From: Boswellia sacra
Taxonomy: Eukaryota > Streptophyta > Magnoliopsida > Sapindales > Burseraceae
NCBI GenBank assembly: GCA_013180625.2
Contig: SNVD02003442.1
Span: 62,001-126,000 of the forward strand
Direction of reading: 5' to 3'
Length of the DNA stretch: 64,000 nt
The notes beneath the pieces were generated by a model. It worked only from the letters and a program-made list of their open reading frames with translations, was not told the DNA's origin and did not search any database. The number at the start of each line of letters is the position of its first letter. Within the stretch, counting starts at the first letter, position 1. Both the position numbers and the translations under genes were made by a program. Positions 1 through 11,706 of this stretch are shown piece by piece.

Positions 1-869
1 TTTTTAAACTCCATTTTGAAATATCACAACAATTTGTACAAAGCTTCAAAATTCATGAAAATTGGTAATTTAAAAGAAAACACGTTCAAGGCCTTGCATA
101 CCAAAAATTAGGAGTTTTTGTGAAGATTTGATTCCTCAATTAAAATTCGTTTCCCCTACTCTATTTAATAATAGGGAAAATCAAATTCCGTTTTAGAAAC
201 TTCAAAAATTCACCATAAATCACACGCTATAAATTTTTAAGTGATTAAAAAATCTATAAAATCCTTGACATGTCTAGTTTATTACATAAAAATTTTAGAA
301 CCAAAAAGTAATCCTAGAATTTCTAGGAATTTTTGGACTAGTAACTACTCAGTAAACAACCTTGTAGGATTCTAAACTTAATCATTATCTATGGCAATCA
401 TACATCATCCAACCATCTTAATTCTTTCATAACTCATCACAAATCATGTTTGCTAATAAATTTTCGCATATACATGGCATGAGATACCATGAATTACAAC
501 AATCCGTAGCATAATTACGTGTACCATAGCTAGAACTTGAAGAAGGATGTGAATTTTACCTCTTTTTCCTTTCTAGATTACTCTTCTCCTCCTTCAATTT
601 CTTTGCAAATTAGGGAGAGAAATAGAGAAAGAGTGTGATAGAGCTAAAGAGAAGAAAATGAGTTCCTAGAGAATTCCATAGGTGTGTGTATATATATATA
701 TATGTCTGTATATATACTTTTGCAAGTTAAGGCTCTAGTTACAGAACATTCATGTAGGCCCCTAATATTCATTTATTTTGTCACAATATTTAAATACACA
801 TAATTAACAATAAGCATGCACCTAAGGAAAAATAATGTTATGGTCACATACTAGATTGGTGATGTTACA
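1..869 (-). mobile_element. Partial LTR of a gypsy-type element, cut by window edge
   Basis: On the minus strand a TGTAACATC terminus begins at 869, exactly where the coding homology of the neighbouring Tat-like pol stops, so this looks like an LTR inserted into that pol. TGTAACATC is a common start for LTRs of plant chromoviruses (Del/Tekay type); the lineage is inferred from this and from general composition. A TA-rich run at about 687-716 could be a minus-strand TATA region. No coding sequence is visible. The other end and any internal region lie outside the window, so a solo LTR and a full element cannot be told apart. Confidence 0.5.
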
Positions 870-1926
870 AGCAACTTCTTGCTAAGATAATAGATGGCAT
901 GCTCCACACCATTCTCATCTTCTTGTTTTAGCATAGCACCAAAGGCCTTCTCTTTGAGAGCCAAGTAGAGAACCAAATTCTTGCCAGGTCTTGGAGGTCT
1001 AAAAACCGATGGGTTCTGCAAGTACTTCTTAATCTTCTCAAATGCTTCTTGACACCGATCATTCCACATCATTGATTGATCTTTCTTTAAAAGCTTGAAG
1101 ATCAATGCACAAACTGTCATCAATTTGGCAATGAACTAACTAATGTATTGGATCTTCCCAAGAAACCCTCTAACTTCTTTTTCGATCTTAGGCAATGGCA
1201 TCTTCGAAATTGCTTTATCGTTGTCGAGATTACTTCTATCCCCTTCTTGCCAATTATAAACCCCAACAACTTCCCTTAGGTGACTCCAAAAACACATTTT
1301 TTTGGATTAAGCTGCAGCTTATACTTCTTCACCCTTTCTAGGAATTTGTCTAAAGCTTCAAGATGACCATCTTGAGTTTTAGAATTCACCATCATGTCAT
1401 CTATATAAACTTTTAGGTCCTGATGCATCATATCATGAAATAGTGTCGTCGCCATTCGTTGGTAGGTCACCCCTGCATTATTCAGCCTAAAAGGCATTAT
1501 CTGGTAATAGTAGGTTTCTCACTAGATAATGAAGGTCATTTTCATCTTGTCTTCGTTGGCCATCATTATCTGGTTGTACCCAGAAAACCCATCTATAAAG
1601 AAAAACATCACACTAGCATCGATGCTTTCCACTAACGCATCAATGTAAGGCAAAGGAAATTCATCCCTCGGCAGGGCCTTATTCAAGTCTTGATAATCAA
1701 CAAAAATTCAAACCCTTCCATCCTTCTTTGGCATTGGCACGATGTTGGCTAACCATTTCGGATACTTCACCACGTACTTGGCTTCAATACGTTTGGAGAC
1801 TTCTTTCTTGATCTTTTGAGCCCATTCTGGTCTCAACCTTCTCAACTTTTGCTTGATCAACTTCGTGTACAGATAAGTCAAAATCGTGTGCTTAGCAATA
1901 CTTGTACCGATTCTAGCCATGTCATT
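870..1926 (-). pseudogene. Degenerate Tat-like gypsy pol: RT and start of RNase H
   Basis: Reading down the minus strand, 1708-1920 encodes the RT N-terminal segment (WLANIVPMPKKDGRV). About 1500-1720 gives a broken middle palm (VDYQDLNKALPRDEFPLP, then FFIDGFSGYNQI). 1276-1497 holds the catalytic block with YIDD in place of the usual YVDD. 870-1123 covers the connection into RNase H (CQEAFEKIKKYLQNP ... LYLALKEKAFGAMLKQ). Stops and frameshifts separate the blocks, and the rest of RNase H and integrase are lost at the LTR that begins at 869. The sequence style matches Ty3/gypsy Tat-lineage polyproteins. No protease lies between this segment and the gag upstream, so an internal deletion is likely. 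Confidence 0.8.
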
Positions 1927-2400
1927 ATAGGACTAAGCAAAGACTTCTTCATGTTCCTTTAATAATTTTTTGAACCTCTCTCTCTCTCTCTTCAAGAGTT
2001 GTGTCAAGTGCAATGCATTCATTCTTAGGTTCTTCAATTGTACAAAGATTAATGTCATGAGTTTGGAAGGTGTTGATGTCTAATATGTTAGTGAAATGTA
2101 TGTTATCATGCACAATGCCATTAGGACAGACATCAAATAAGTAAGCAAAATTATTCTTTATTGCATTAAATTTTGAAACATATACAATGTCCTCTTCCTC
2201 AAATAGGTTATGAAAAAATAAATCTTCATGGCATACATTCTTAATCCCCTCATCAGTGAAGGTGGCAAGTTCAATAGACAGATCCTTCGGTGGCTCTAGA
2301 AGCTTCTCTTCCTTGATCTTCATCTTCACTATGTCCTTAAAAGAGTTAATAACTTGCTCCTTGGTCAAGCTCGACCCAATCATATTGGTCATTGGAGGTG
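1927..2400 (-). pseudogene. Linker region of Tat-like polyprotein
   Basis: An open stretch of 147 codons (1949-2392) sits between gag-like and RT-like blocks. It is acidic, with a repeated-looking E-R-E-R segment near its C-terminus encoded by a (CT)n tract at about 1976-1990. I do not recognise a domain; there is no retropepsin D-x-G motif. In Tat-lineage polyproteins a poorly conserved spacer lies upstream of RT, and position alone suggests the same here. Confidence 0.5.
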
Positions 2401-3540
2401 GTACTCGATTTTATCTAGTCCTTGTCAATCACATCTTGGACCTTATGATGGAAACGAGTGCAATCATCGGTCTTGTGTACAGTCACTTGGTGGAATTCAC
2501 ACTTCTCGTGATGCCTCCAATTCCTTGGCAATGGATTTGGAAGCTCTCTTAGTGGCAATGGTTGTAAGATCCCTTCAGCTCTCAACCTTGCAAAGATTTT
2601 TGAAGGTCTCCCCAAACTACTAAACTTCCTTTGTTCGGCAACTACTTTCACCCCAACATGCTTCATGTTAGACCCTCTAGCTTGATGATATTGCCCCTAA
2701 TTCCTTCTAGGGTAACAATTGTTGCTTCTTTTCTACCTAGCCTTCAAATCTTCTATTTGGATGCCCGAATCATACAAATCTTCTATTTGGATGCCCGAAT
2801 CATACAAATCTTCAAAGGCTTTGATTAGGAAGCCTGCAAATCTATCACTAATGAAGGCATGGGCTCCATTGATCACCATACAGACCAAGTCCTTCTTTAC
2901 GGGCCTCGTGGTCATCTTAGCAGTTTTGGCACTCCAACGGACAACGTACTCCAAAAAAGTCTCATTGGGCTTTTGGCAAGTAGTCTCCAAATCCCTCAAG
3001 GTTAACCCTAGTTGGGTATTATAGCGATACCACTCCATAAACTATTCAGATCATTCTTCCCAATCTTCTCAAACTCTTTTAGGAAGATCATGGTACCATA
3101 CTACCATATTATCTTCTAGGGATAGCATGTACTTTAAGATATACTCCTTCAACAAAAGAGTGGTGGCCATGACAGTAGCATACTATGTCAAATGTGCCTT
3201 CGAATTGCCCTCTCCATTGAACTTGGGCAACTTTGGCATGTGAAACTTAGGAGGCAAATTGTTGTCCCCAATAAGTAAAATGTTATTTAGGTCTTCTATC
3301 CCTTTTATTCCCTTCTTCTTCAAAAGGGATTAGACCTTCTCCATGTCCTTGGCCAACTGCCTGACTGATTTGGGTTCATCTTGGTTGGTTGGGATTTTTC
3401 CCCTATATCTACCTTTGCTATTCTCACCATCATCACCACCATTACCCTCAGGCAGAGGTTGGTTCATGTAGTTAGGCACATTTTGATATACTTCAATGAC
3501 CGGTTCCTCTCGTCTTGTTAAACGAACACCTTATCTAATC
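2401..3540 (-). pseudogene. Degenerate Tat-like gag
   Basis: Minus-strand fragments match plant gypsy gag. 2733-3038 carries a capsid-like segment (MEWYRYNTQLGLTLRDLETT, then FLEYVVRWSAKTAKM). 2415-2666 has the Pro/Leu-rich linker followed by a Cys/His segment (CEFHQVTVHKTDDC) and a KVQDVID tail, typical of the Tat gag C-terminus. 3039-3540 continues the N-terminal part with several frameshifts. The gag would act as the particle protein; this copy cannot make it. A homologous gag lies at 52420-54180. Confidence 0.7.
2746..2805 (-). repeat. 30-bp tandem duplication within gag
   Basis: A 30-bp unit starting near 2746 is repeated once without change at 2776. Because 30 is a multiple of three it duplicates ten residues (EDLYDSGIQI) in frame in the gag remnant. 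It looks like a simple slippage or unequal-exchange event. Confidence 0.9.
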
Positions 3541-4290
3541 CAAGCGATGATGGCCACAAAATAAAGGTCTTAATGCTACGTGTGCATGCATGTATGCATG
3601 ATATTATGCATGCTCATAGAAGGGCATAGACATTCTTTTAGCCTTTTGACCTTATCTCTCTCACACATATGAGGTCGAGTCTCTTTTCCTAGGATTTTTG
3701 GCCTAATTCCCAAGTTATCATTATAGGATATGGAAATGCAATATTTTCTCTCCTAATTCTAACATTCAAGTTGATGTTGGATTCTCCATGATTATCGTAA
3801 CATGGCTTCTAAATGTCATGATAACCTTAACTCATGGCACATGCCCCCATTTTGTTCTTATGGGTAATTTAACATGTGACATTAGTTCATGGTTCCATGA
3901 GGTTTGCGTCAATGTTATTCAAATCATATGGAACGTACATCCATGGACATGCATTTCAATATGCGTGTTGGATATTCATCCCATTGAAATTTATAGATTC
4001 ATTTACATGGGCTTAGTCTCAAGATTCTAATGGTCTGGGCTCCTTCGAGCGAGAGATTCCCCCTTGGGCCTGTCTTTTTTTATACCAAATCAATGGTACA
4101 TGCTTAAAGGTGGTGACACTAGCATGACTCGTCAAAAGGTCTAATGGAGCCAAAAACTTCTCGTGCCAATGTCACACAGCTAGTTTAGGTAGTTCCTGCT
4201 CATTGTATACAAAGTGTAGTGATGCAAGGACTCAAAATATCATCATATGGTATTAGAATTTGGCGTCCCAATCGAAATTAAAATTCTCTT
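3541..4290 (-). other. Untranslated leader of Tat-like element A
   Basis: This lies between the primer-binding site and the gag start and has no credible coding frame. Near the gag start (about 3577-3620) is a cluster of overlapping ATGCAT/CATGCA motifs; the same cluster recurs before the related gag at 54150-54195. The rest shows nothing I can name. Confidence 0.5.
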
Positions 4291-4309
4291 ATCCCCAGTG
4301 GAGTCACCA
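4291..4309 (-). other. Primer-binding site of Tat-like element A
   Basis: The minus strand reads TGGTGACTCCACTGGGGAT three bases inside an LTR end (...TTCA). It starts with TGG, as expected for pairing with a tRNA 3' CCA end. The related element near 54.9 kb has TGGCGACTGCACTGGGAA in the same position. I do not assign the tRNA with certainty. Confidence 0.65.
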
Positions 4310-4312
4310 CAA

Positions 4313-6305
4313 TGAACTGGGCTTTCATTCCACTAGAACCTTTGCGACCATGACACTGTGCGAAAGCCTCTTTCAACACTTAAAGGAACACAAATGAGCC
4401 ATGAGCACGTCTGGAAAAATGGAGTCGCTACCCAATTCTTCAATTGGGAATGAATGGGGGCAATTTCATTCCTCGCTTCAAGACCTAAACTACTCTCATC
4501 CCTTCAAAGATGGGTTCAAAAAGTTAGGTACGAGCCACTCGTCTCGTCCAAATCAAAATCTAGCCTCCACTAGGATATACCAAATTAAAATAGCTCATGT
4601 TGCTATACAGTCTACCTATGCTGCTTATTTTATGCAAACATTCCAATTTTATCTTTTTAAGACATGTAAGGTGATTTTATTCAATAATAAGTTTATATTC
4701 ATTCAAAGAAAGACGAGAATAGACTTACATTTCTTTCAAATGTGGGAGAATGGAAAGAGGATTAGATCAATTATTCTTCAACAAATGAAAGAAATTTATT
4801 TCTAAACACTTTGAATATTCATTCATTCATTCATAACATTCATTGCATATTAAATTCAATATATATAAACATTCAGGTCGAGACTCGACAGATAATGAAT
4901 TCTTCACCACCATATGTAAGTCTATTCAATGTCTATCAAGCCTTTACATACACATACATACAATTATCATTCGTAATGATGGTCCCTGACCATCAATGTG
5001 AGTCTACTATTACTTCATGGCATCATTCTAATCATGGTATATTCATAGTAGATTCATAAATTCATAAATCAATTAAACGAAGCCATAATCTAAAATCATG
5101 GCATTTCAACCTATATTTGATAATTCTATCATGGTAATTCTACCTATTGCTATTCTAGCATAATTCATAGCAATTTATAGTGAATCATGGCAATTCTAGC
5201 CTAAACATGGCATTTCTAGCCTAATCATTGTTATCATGATATATTCTAGCCTATTTCAATCAATTAAAGCAAACATGACAATTTCAACCAATCGAGGTAA
5301 TTCATACCTAGTTCTATGCTATTTCCTAGCATGCTTCAAAGGTAATAAGTCTTCCTAGCATGATTCTAATCATGTGCTCTTAAGTATGGTTCTAGATGTG
5401 TCCTAAGCATGATTCTAAGCATTTGCAAAGAAATTAAACTCCTAATCATGATTCTAGATAAAGGAGGGAAAGTAAACTTACCTTGACACTCTTATCCATC
5501 TTGCAAAACAAATAAAGGTTAAAACAATTCATAATAATCCTAAACATGCTTTTCAGCATAAAAAATAAAGCCTAAACATGCTCATTCTAAGCATAAATAA
5601 ACCTAAACATGCTTATTCTAAAGCAAGAAAAATAAAGAAAAAATAAATAGAGAGAAGAGAGGATTGCTCTCAGGACGTACCCTTTTCAGGTTTAGAGCAA
5701 TGTACAACGTCCAAAAACTTTAGATTGTAAAAGACTCCTTGAATTCTCAACTGTGTTCAAAAAGGAGAAGAGATGAATTTGATGTGTGTTTAAAAGTGAG
5801 GAGGAGAAGGTTTATATAGTTGAAGGGTTCAAGTGAAAAAGGAAGGAAAAATCAAATATGAAAGGTTCTAAATGAAATTTTCCAATTATACATAGACAAC
5901 AGCCGACTGGCTTTTGAAAGACCGTCGATCGGCACTCTGACAATTGACCGATAGCCGACTGATTATTGCCCATTAAGTCCTTCAATTTTGCATTTTTTGA
6001 ATGCTGTCCCTTCTGACTTTTGTCCATTTGATCGAGTGTAACTCTTCGAGTTTAACTCCGATTTGTGATCCGTAAAATTTTGTGAAAACTAAGCATCCGT
6101 AGCTTTATAAACAGTATATGACTTATCACCAAATTCCTTCTAGATTAATTTTTGTAACTTTTTGAAGTCATATATCAGTTTTCTAGACACTTGGTTGATT
6201 TCTTCTCACCTTTCTTCCTTTTGCTTCCAAGGGCATTTCAATCATTTTCATTGCTCGACATTCATCTTCACATCATCATCGAGCCTCAAAAATCTAGTGT
6301 GTACA
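4313..6305 (-). mobile_element. Tat-like LTR A (about 2 kb)
   Basis: The minus strand reads from about TGTACACACTAG at 6305 to TTCA at 4313, next to the primer-binding site. It aligns along its length with the plus-strand LTR at 50330-52408: the TATATAAA-containing promoter region (here 5811-5818, minus strand), the following segment rich in AAGCATGTTTAG motifs, and the terminal region with GGCGACTCC-like sequence before the LTR end. It abuts Tat element B coding sequence at 6306, so it either inserted there or is shared between two recombined elements. The exact 5' boundary is inferred from the alignment. Confidence 0.7.
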
Positions 6306-7250
6306 CATCCTTGATCAGAACATCTTTATTGTCTACCTCCACCATGGCTACTACCTCATCCAAAGTTAATCCCTCATATGCAAGCTCTTGTTTGATTTTT
6401 AGCTTCTCTATTGTCTCTGTCAACTTGTTTTCCTCTACCAAAGCCTTGAAGTCTACCGCATCAATGAACATTTCAAACCTTAGTTTGATTATCCCCTTAT
6501 GCTCCTATGGCTCAGCTTCTACAGTATAAAGTGGCTCTTTAGCCTTAACAAATTTGATTCCCTTCCTTTTAGGAACCCAAATAGAATTCCCTTTACCTAG
6601 TTGCTTATCTTCTCCAGAATCATAACCTAACCCTCTCTTATCTGTTTGGCCCTTAAATTCAAGAATGGTGGGAACACCAGCATAAGTCTTCCCGAACCCA
6701 ACACCAGGCATATAACCCTATTTTTTCATCATTCTAGCAAAAACAGGGTTCATTTCTTCAATCATCACAACATAAAACCCACTCATGAAAGGTATCTCTC
6801 CTTCAGCAATGCTCAAAGCAACTATGGCCGATGATGCTTCAACTTTGATGGTGATTATCTCCCCATCTAAAATGAACTAGATCAACTTGTGCAAAGTAGA
6901 AGGAATTCCTCCTAACGGATGGTACCATGCATGCCCCAACAATGTAGCAATAGTTACTGGTATATCTAGTGCATTAAATTCCACAATAGCTTCAATTGGC
7001 CTAGTCTTAACCAAAGCCTTTAAGGTTCTAATTGCACATCTGCTGAAGTTATCATAAGCATGTATCATCATATTAGAGGTCTCTAAATCCTCTTTTCCAA
7101 TTCCAAATTTGTTCAACAAGTTGAGAGGCACCAATTAATAGTATAGCCATCATCATCCATCACACTAGAAGTCTTCTTGCCCTCGATTTCAATAATTATA
7201 ATAGGGGCTTGTTATGATCCTTCCCTTCAATGGATAGATCATCACAAAAA
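6306..7250 (-). pseudogene. Tat-like aspartic protease region (element B)
   Basis: Retropepsin part of a gypsy polyprotein. The minus strand near 7160 shows a degraded active-site region (MDDDGYTIN, where a D-x-G triad is expected). It is followed by NKFGIGKEDLETSNMMIHAY (7050-7130), VEFNALDIPVTIATLLGHAW and PLGGIPSTLHKLI (6877-6990), the order seen in plant Tat proteases. A downstream GVGFGKTYAG...GLGYDSG segment (6505-6711) resembles the glycine-rich region between protease and RT. Frames change several times and one TAG interrupts. RT is absent; the fragment ends at LTR A. It is not part of element A, which lacks this domain. Confidence 0.75.
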
Positions 7251-7840
7251 AAGCTGATGACTCCCTTTCCACCTTTTGCTACAAACTGACTCCTCATACC
7301 CCTATCTTCATTTCTTAAAGTTACAATAGCAATCATTTCTTCAGGGGTTGACTAAACTGAAATAAGCATATCAACAAACGCCCTCACCATTGCTTCCCTA
7401 TGTTTTTGAGAAGTTATAAGAAGATCCCAAATATTAATATTGGCTTTCGTCTTCTTAAGTTGGTTAAGGACTGCATTATCCTCATCTTTCCTCCCCTGTT
7501 TTTCAATGACTTCATTGCTCTAATCTTAGACTGGGCCTAGATAAAATCGTCCACTCCTTGTCACACCTTGAACGTCTTCTTTATTTTTCTTTTCATCCTC
7601 ATTACTAAAATCATCCCAAAAATTAACTAAGGCATTCTCATTTCCCTGGTTTTTCTCTACCTCTTCTTCCTTAATAAGGCCATCCTAGAAAATCTTCTTC
7701 TCCTCCTCACTATTATCTAGATCATCCTAGAAATTTTTCTTCGTATCCCCGTCCTCACTAAAGTTGTCCCAAAATTTTTCCTTCTCACCCTCATCTTCAC
7801 TAAAATTGTCCCAAGAATTACAAACAGTATTATGGGTGGG
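7251..7840 (-). pseudogene. Tat-like gag/protease spacer with acidic repeats
   Basis: Upstream of the protease the minus strand encodes a conserved spacer, including VIEKQGRKDEDNAVLNQLKK and WDLLITSQKHREAMVRAF, typical of Tat polyproteins just before the protease. Before that is a strongly acidic repeat segment. In-frame stops (TAG in place of Trp codons) are present. No intact start is visible, and gag proper is missing. Confidence 0.6.
7680..7825 (-). repeat. 42-bp repeats encoding acidic WDNFSED units
   Basis: At least three consecutive 14-residue units are visible on the minus strand, such as WDNFSEDEGEKEKF and WDNFSEDGDTKKNF. A third has a stop in place of Trp, and looser copies lie further down. 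The 42-bp period keeps frame. Confidence 0.7.
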
Positions 7841-7844
7841 GGAA

Positions 7845-8319
7845 GCCTTCCAGTGGTGGACCAAAGCCACGGAGGCTGTGGCCACACTAAGAGGGTTGCT
7901 TTTGGAGTCGCTACTCGGGTGATTTAACCACGAGAAAGAGTTTTAAGTGATAGTAATCTGATCCTTGCTCGTGGACCTAAACTAACTTCACCCTTCAGAA
8001 AGGGATTCAGGAAGCTAGGTATGGATCTTCGATCTGCCTAAACAGCATTTGACCTCTATTAGGTTCTACTAAGGCTATGGCTTTTTATTGTTAATTATTA
8101 TCTGTTTTGATCATAATTTGTTTTAGATACAGACAATACATTTTATCTTTCATTGCATGTGAGGTGAGACAATTACAAGTAAACAAAGAATAAAGAATCA
8201 AACATCTGAGGCAATGTAGACATAACTTTTAACTATCTTTCTAAATGCTATGAAATAAGTTTTAAAAATAAAGACAAATCAAGGTAAAGAAACTCAAATT
8301 AAGACACTCCCAATGTTCC
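7845..8319 (-). mobile_element. Truncated LTR of Tat-like element B
   Basis: The segment shares a run of landmarks with LTR A and LTR C: GGAGTCGCTAC near 7907, then GACCTAAACTA followed by ACTTCACCCTTC near 7975, then a CTCTATTAGG-like stretch. It is clearly a diverged relative. It is cut off at about 8319, where copia homology begins. No clean primer-binding site remains. Confidence 0.5.
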
Positions 8320-9011
8320 TTTGAATTCTATGTTACAAAACCAAAGGTGTGTTTTTGATAAAAGAGGGTTAGGATATAAAAGTCATAAAAATCAAAAGTA
8401 TTTTAAAAACTATTTGTTCATGCATTTTCTAGAAATAATCCTAATCATTCATGTAATTATTGTGGAAGAAAAGGACACAAATGCATTCTTGTTACATTAA
8501 GAGAAATCCTAATTTGAAACAAATATGGATTCCAAAAAGGAACATAACTAACCCCCAAGGGCCCAAGAATATTTGGGTACCAAAAAGTCGCTCTTTTAAT
8601 GTTGATTGTAGAAACAAAGGAGTGGCAAATACAAGTGATACTTAGATAGTGGATGCTCAAGGCATATGACCGGAGATGCCTCCAAGTTCTCAAGATTAAT
8701 CATGAAGAAAGGAGGATATGTGACCTTCGGTAATAATGCCAAAGGAAGGGTAATCGAACATAGTGATATTGGTAACCCTTCTTCACTTATTATTGAAAAT
8801 ATTTTGCTTGTTAATGGTTTGAAACATGTTTTGATTAGCATTAGTCAATTATGTGATAAGGGATATTTTGTTGCTTTTGAGCCTAATAGATGTGTGATTA
8901 AGGATGTTAGTAACAAAAAGACATTATTTGTTGGTAATAGATGTGGTAATATTTATACAATTGATATTGATGATCATGGAGAAAATTATTTCATTGTTAA
9001 TCATGATGCTT
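8320..9011 (+). pseudogene. Copia element 1: truncated gag end and protease
   Basis: Homology to copia element 2 (from about 60045) begins abruptly at 8320, so the 5' LTR and most of gag are missing. A second Cys-His knuckle region lies near 8455-8500 but is disrupted. The protease active site D-S-G is at 8645-8653, followed by CSRHMTGDASKFS. The protease core continues to 9011 (LINISISQLC-like region, VAFEPNRCVIKDV, NRCGNIYTIDI). As in element 2, the DSG lies one base out of frame with the upstream knuckle frame. A TAG replaces a Trp codon at about 9012. The enzyme would cleave the polyprotein; this copy cannot. Confidence 0.8.
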
Positions 9012-10198
9012 AGTTATGGCATAGAACATTAGGTCATGCTAGCATGAACACAATTTCAAAAATTTCTAAAAATGATTTAATTGATGGCTTTCCAAAAATA
9101 AAATTTGAAAAGGATAAGATTTGTGATGTTTGTCAATTTGGAAAATAAGTGAGAACTTCTTTTAAACATAAGAAATTTATTTCAACAAATAAACCTCTAC
9201 AATTACTTCATTTGGATTTATTTGGACCATCAAGAACTCAAAGCCTTGGTGGAAAGTATTATGTTTTTGTTATTGTGGATGATTATTCAAGATTCACTTG
9301 GGTGTTATTCTTGAAAACTAAAAATGAGACTACACAAGCTTTTTCAAAATTTGCAAAAAGAGTCCAAAATCAAAGACGGTTTTCTATTGTGTCCATTAGG
9401 AGTGATCATGGTGGTGAAGTAGACAATGTTGCATTTGAAAATCTTTGTGATTAAAATAGTTTTGAACATTATTTTTCCGCACCTAGAACTCCACAACAAA
9501 ATGGTGTTGTTGAGAGGAAAAATAGGACTATCCAAGAAACGACTAGGACCATGTTACTTGAAAATAATTTGCCAAAATATTTTTGGGCCGAAGTCGTTAA
9601 TACCGCATGCTTTATAATCAATAGAATCCATATTAGAGCTTTAATAAAGAAAACTCCTTATGAACTTTAGAAAGGAAGCAAACCTAACATTGGATTTTTT
9701 AAAGTTTTTGGATGTAAATGTTTTATTTTAAACACCAAGGATAACCTTGAAAAATTTGATGCAAAAGCCGATGTTGGAATTTTTGTTGGCTACTCCAACC
9801 ATAGTAAAGGCTATAGAGTTTTTTATAAAAAGACTCTTGCTATTGAAGATTCTATGCATGTTGAATTTGATGAAACTAATGTGACTTCGTTAAAGAATTT
9901 AGATTATGATATTGTTAAGGTAGAAAAGCAAATCAAGGAATAAGGCTTGATGAAAAGAGCCAAGATGAATTACAACTTCAATAAGAATTGAGGAAGTAAT
10001 TGATTATTCCCAAGATTATCAAAGGAATAAAGGTATGCAAAAGATCACCCTAAAAGATCTCATTATTGGTGAACCATCACAAGTTATGAGAACTAGATCT
10101 TCTTTTAGGAACTTTTGTAATCATTTTGCATTTGTCTCTCAATTTGAACCAAAATCTTTTAAAGAAGCCAAAAATAAGGAAAGTTGGATTTTGGCTAT
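9012..10198 (+). pseudogene. Copia element 1: broken integrase
   Basis: This encodes the copia integrase: HHCC region (LWHRTLGHASM ... CDVCQFG), first Asp in LHLDLFGPSR, second Asp in IRSDHGGEVD and the Glu in NGVVERKNRTIQ. The conserved KVFGCKCFILNTKDN and GIFVGYSNHSK block follows. Stops occur at about 9147, 9453 and 9668, and the frame is lost after about 9940. Homology runs to 10198, where the Athila-like element E1 is inserted; the copia sequence resumes at 21736. Confidence 0.85.
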
Positions 10199-11706
10199 TG
10201 ACACATCTGAAAAAGGATTATCTCCCAAGTATAGGAGTGTCGAAGTAATAAACCCGGTGAGACCGGGGTCGATCCACGAGGAAGGGGATTTAAGCGCTAC
10301 AAATTATAAGCTAAGCAAATATGATATGGATGCTTCAAAGGGATGGCAAGATAAGATGGTAGGCAGTATTACCGACCATTCAAATATAAAACAAAAAGCA
10401 AGAGGAGGTAAAACCATCCATGGAAATAGGTGGTATAACCAACCATAGTAAATTGAAGAATAATTTCATAAGGTGGTAGAACCTACAATAGTAAATAAAA
10501 TAAAAAGTTCATAAACAATAGAATAATTAAAATACAAGAGGAATTAACACAATAACAATGAAGGCTAAGGTTAGGGGATCCTCCCTTGATATTTCAAATA
10601 AGGATAATTAACCCATTTTAGTTATATGAATTATATTTGTTTCATTACCAATATTTATACCACTTCTTGTAATTTGGGTTCAAGCATCCAATGTGCCAAT
10701 CATCATATGTCTACAACAAATCAAGGTTCCTAACTAGATTCGTGTCGGTAAAGAAGAACCATACATCATCTAGAAAGGATCCAAGCATTTGTGTGCCAAG
10801 GATTGTCGACAATGGATCAAGACCTCCACTTTACGAGTGGTGTCAAGATTGATTAAGAAATTAAATATAAATCATATTGAATAAACATTATAAGATTAAG
10901 ATTATTAAGCACATATTAAGGGTTAGAGAATCCTTATTCTCATATCAAGGGTTTCACCTTTCACCTTAGCAAAAGAGAAATTAGAAGAACATTATAATAG
11001 AAAGAAAATAAAATGCAAGAAAAAGAAAATTCATTAATAACATAAACACACAAAACACAATACAAGCTCCTAGCCAAAGCCAAAATGTTCCAGCCAAGGC
11101 CAAGATGCCCCAATGGGTCACAAGGCACCTCTATTTATAGATACACCCAGGGGCAAACTTGTCAAATTACAAGGGCATAATTGTCAAATATTAGTTGTAA
11201 ATATCTTTGACAATTGGGATCATTAGGCACCGATTTTGACCATCAATTTTGACATTGAAATGTTGAGAATTTTAATCACATGTCTTCATAAAAGTTGTAG
11301 ATATTTCTCTCAGCTTTCTAGAACATTTTGATTTGCACAATTTAGATTCGTATTTTGAGAGATACGGTCCAAATACTAAGGCTTGGTCAGACTGGGCCGA
11401 GATTGTAGATGGGTTCACTTCAAGCCCAATTTTGGTCCACTAAGAGCCCGAATTTGATGATGCTTGTGAAATGCAATCTTGTAGACAGTTAAATCAGCTT
11501 TCCAAAACATTAAGAATTGCACCATTCTAATCTATAAATAGAGAGTTATGCCCATTTTACCGAACCTGTAACAAAACTAAAATTAAGAGAAATTAATTCC
11601 AAAGATGCAAATGCTACAAATATGCTTAAGTTGAGGAATTTAATGACACTATTAATGCCTGTCTCTTATACACATCTAGATGTGTATAAGAGACAGGTGT
11701 TCATCA
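10199..11706 (-). mobile_element. E1 3' LTR, interrupted by adapter sequence
   Basis: The minus strand begins TGATGAACAC at 11706 and ends GATGTGTCA at 10199. It has a TATAAATAG box at about 11131-11140 and the hairpin-forming CCCGGTCTCACCGGG block near 10258. About 45 bp of the expected 5' terminal LTR sequence, between GTGTTCATCA and GCATTAAT, is missing and replaced by an adapter at 11659-11696. The full version is seen in the other LTRs. Confidence 0.9.
11659..11696. other. Nextera mate-pair junction adapter (assembly artefact)
   Basis: CTGTCTCTTATACACATCT at 11659-11677 is followed directly by its reverse complement at 11678-11696. This 38-bp perfect palindrome is two Tn5 mosaic ends back to back, the circularisation junction of Illumina Nextera mate-pair libraries. 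It is not expected in a plant chromosome and replaces LTR sequence. Confidence 0.97.

Noticed and set aside
4401..5059. Plus-strand open frames of 134 and 82 codons
   Set aside because: They lie antisense inside LTR A and have no recognisable domain.
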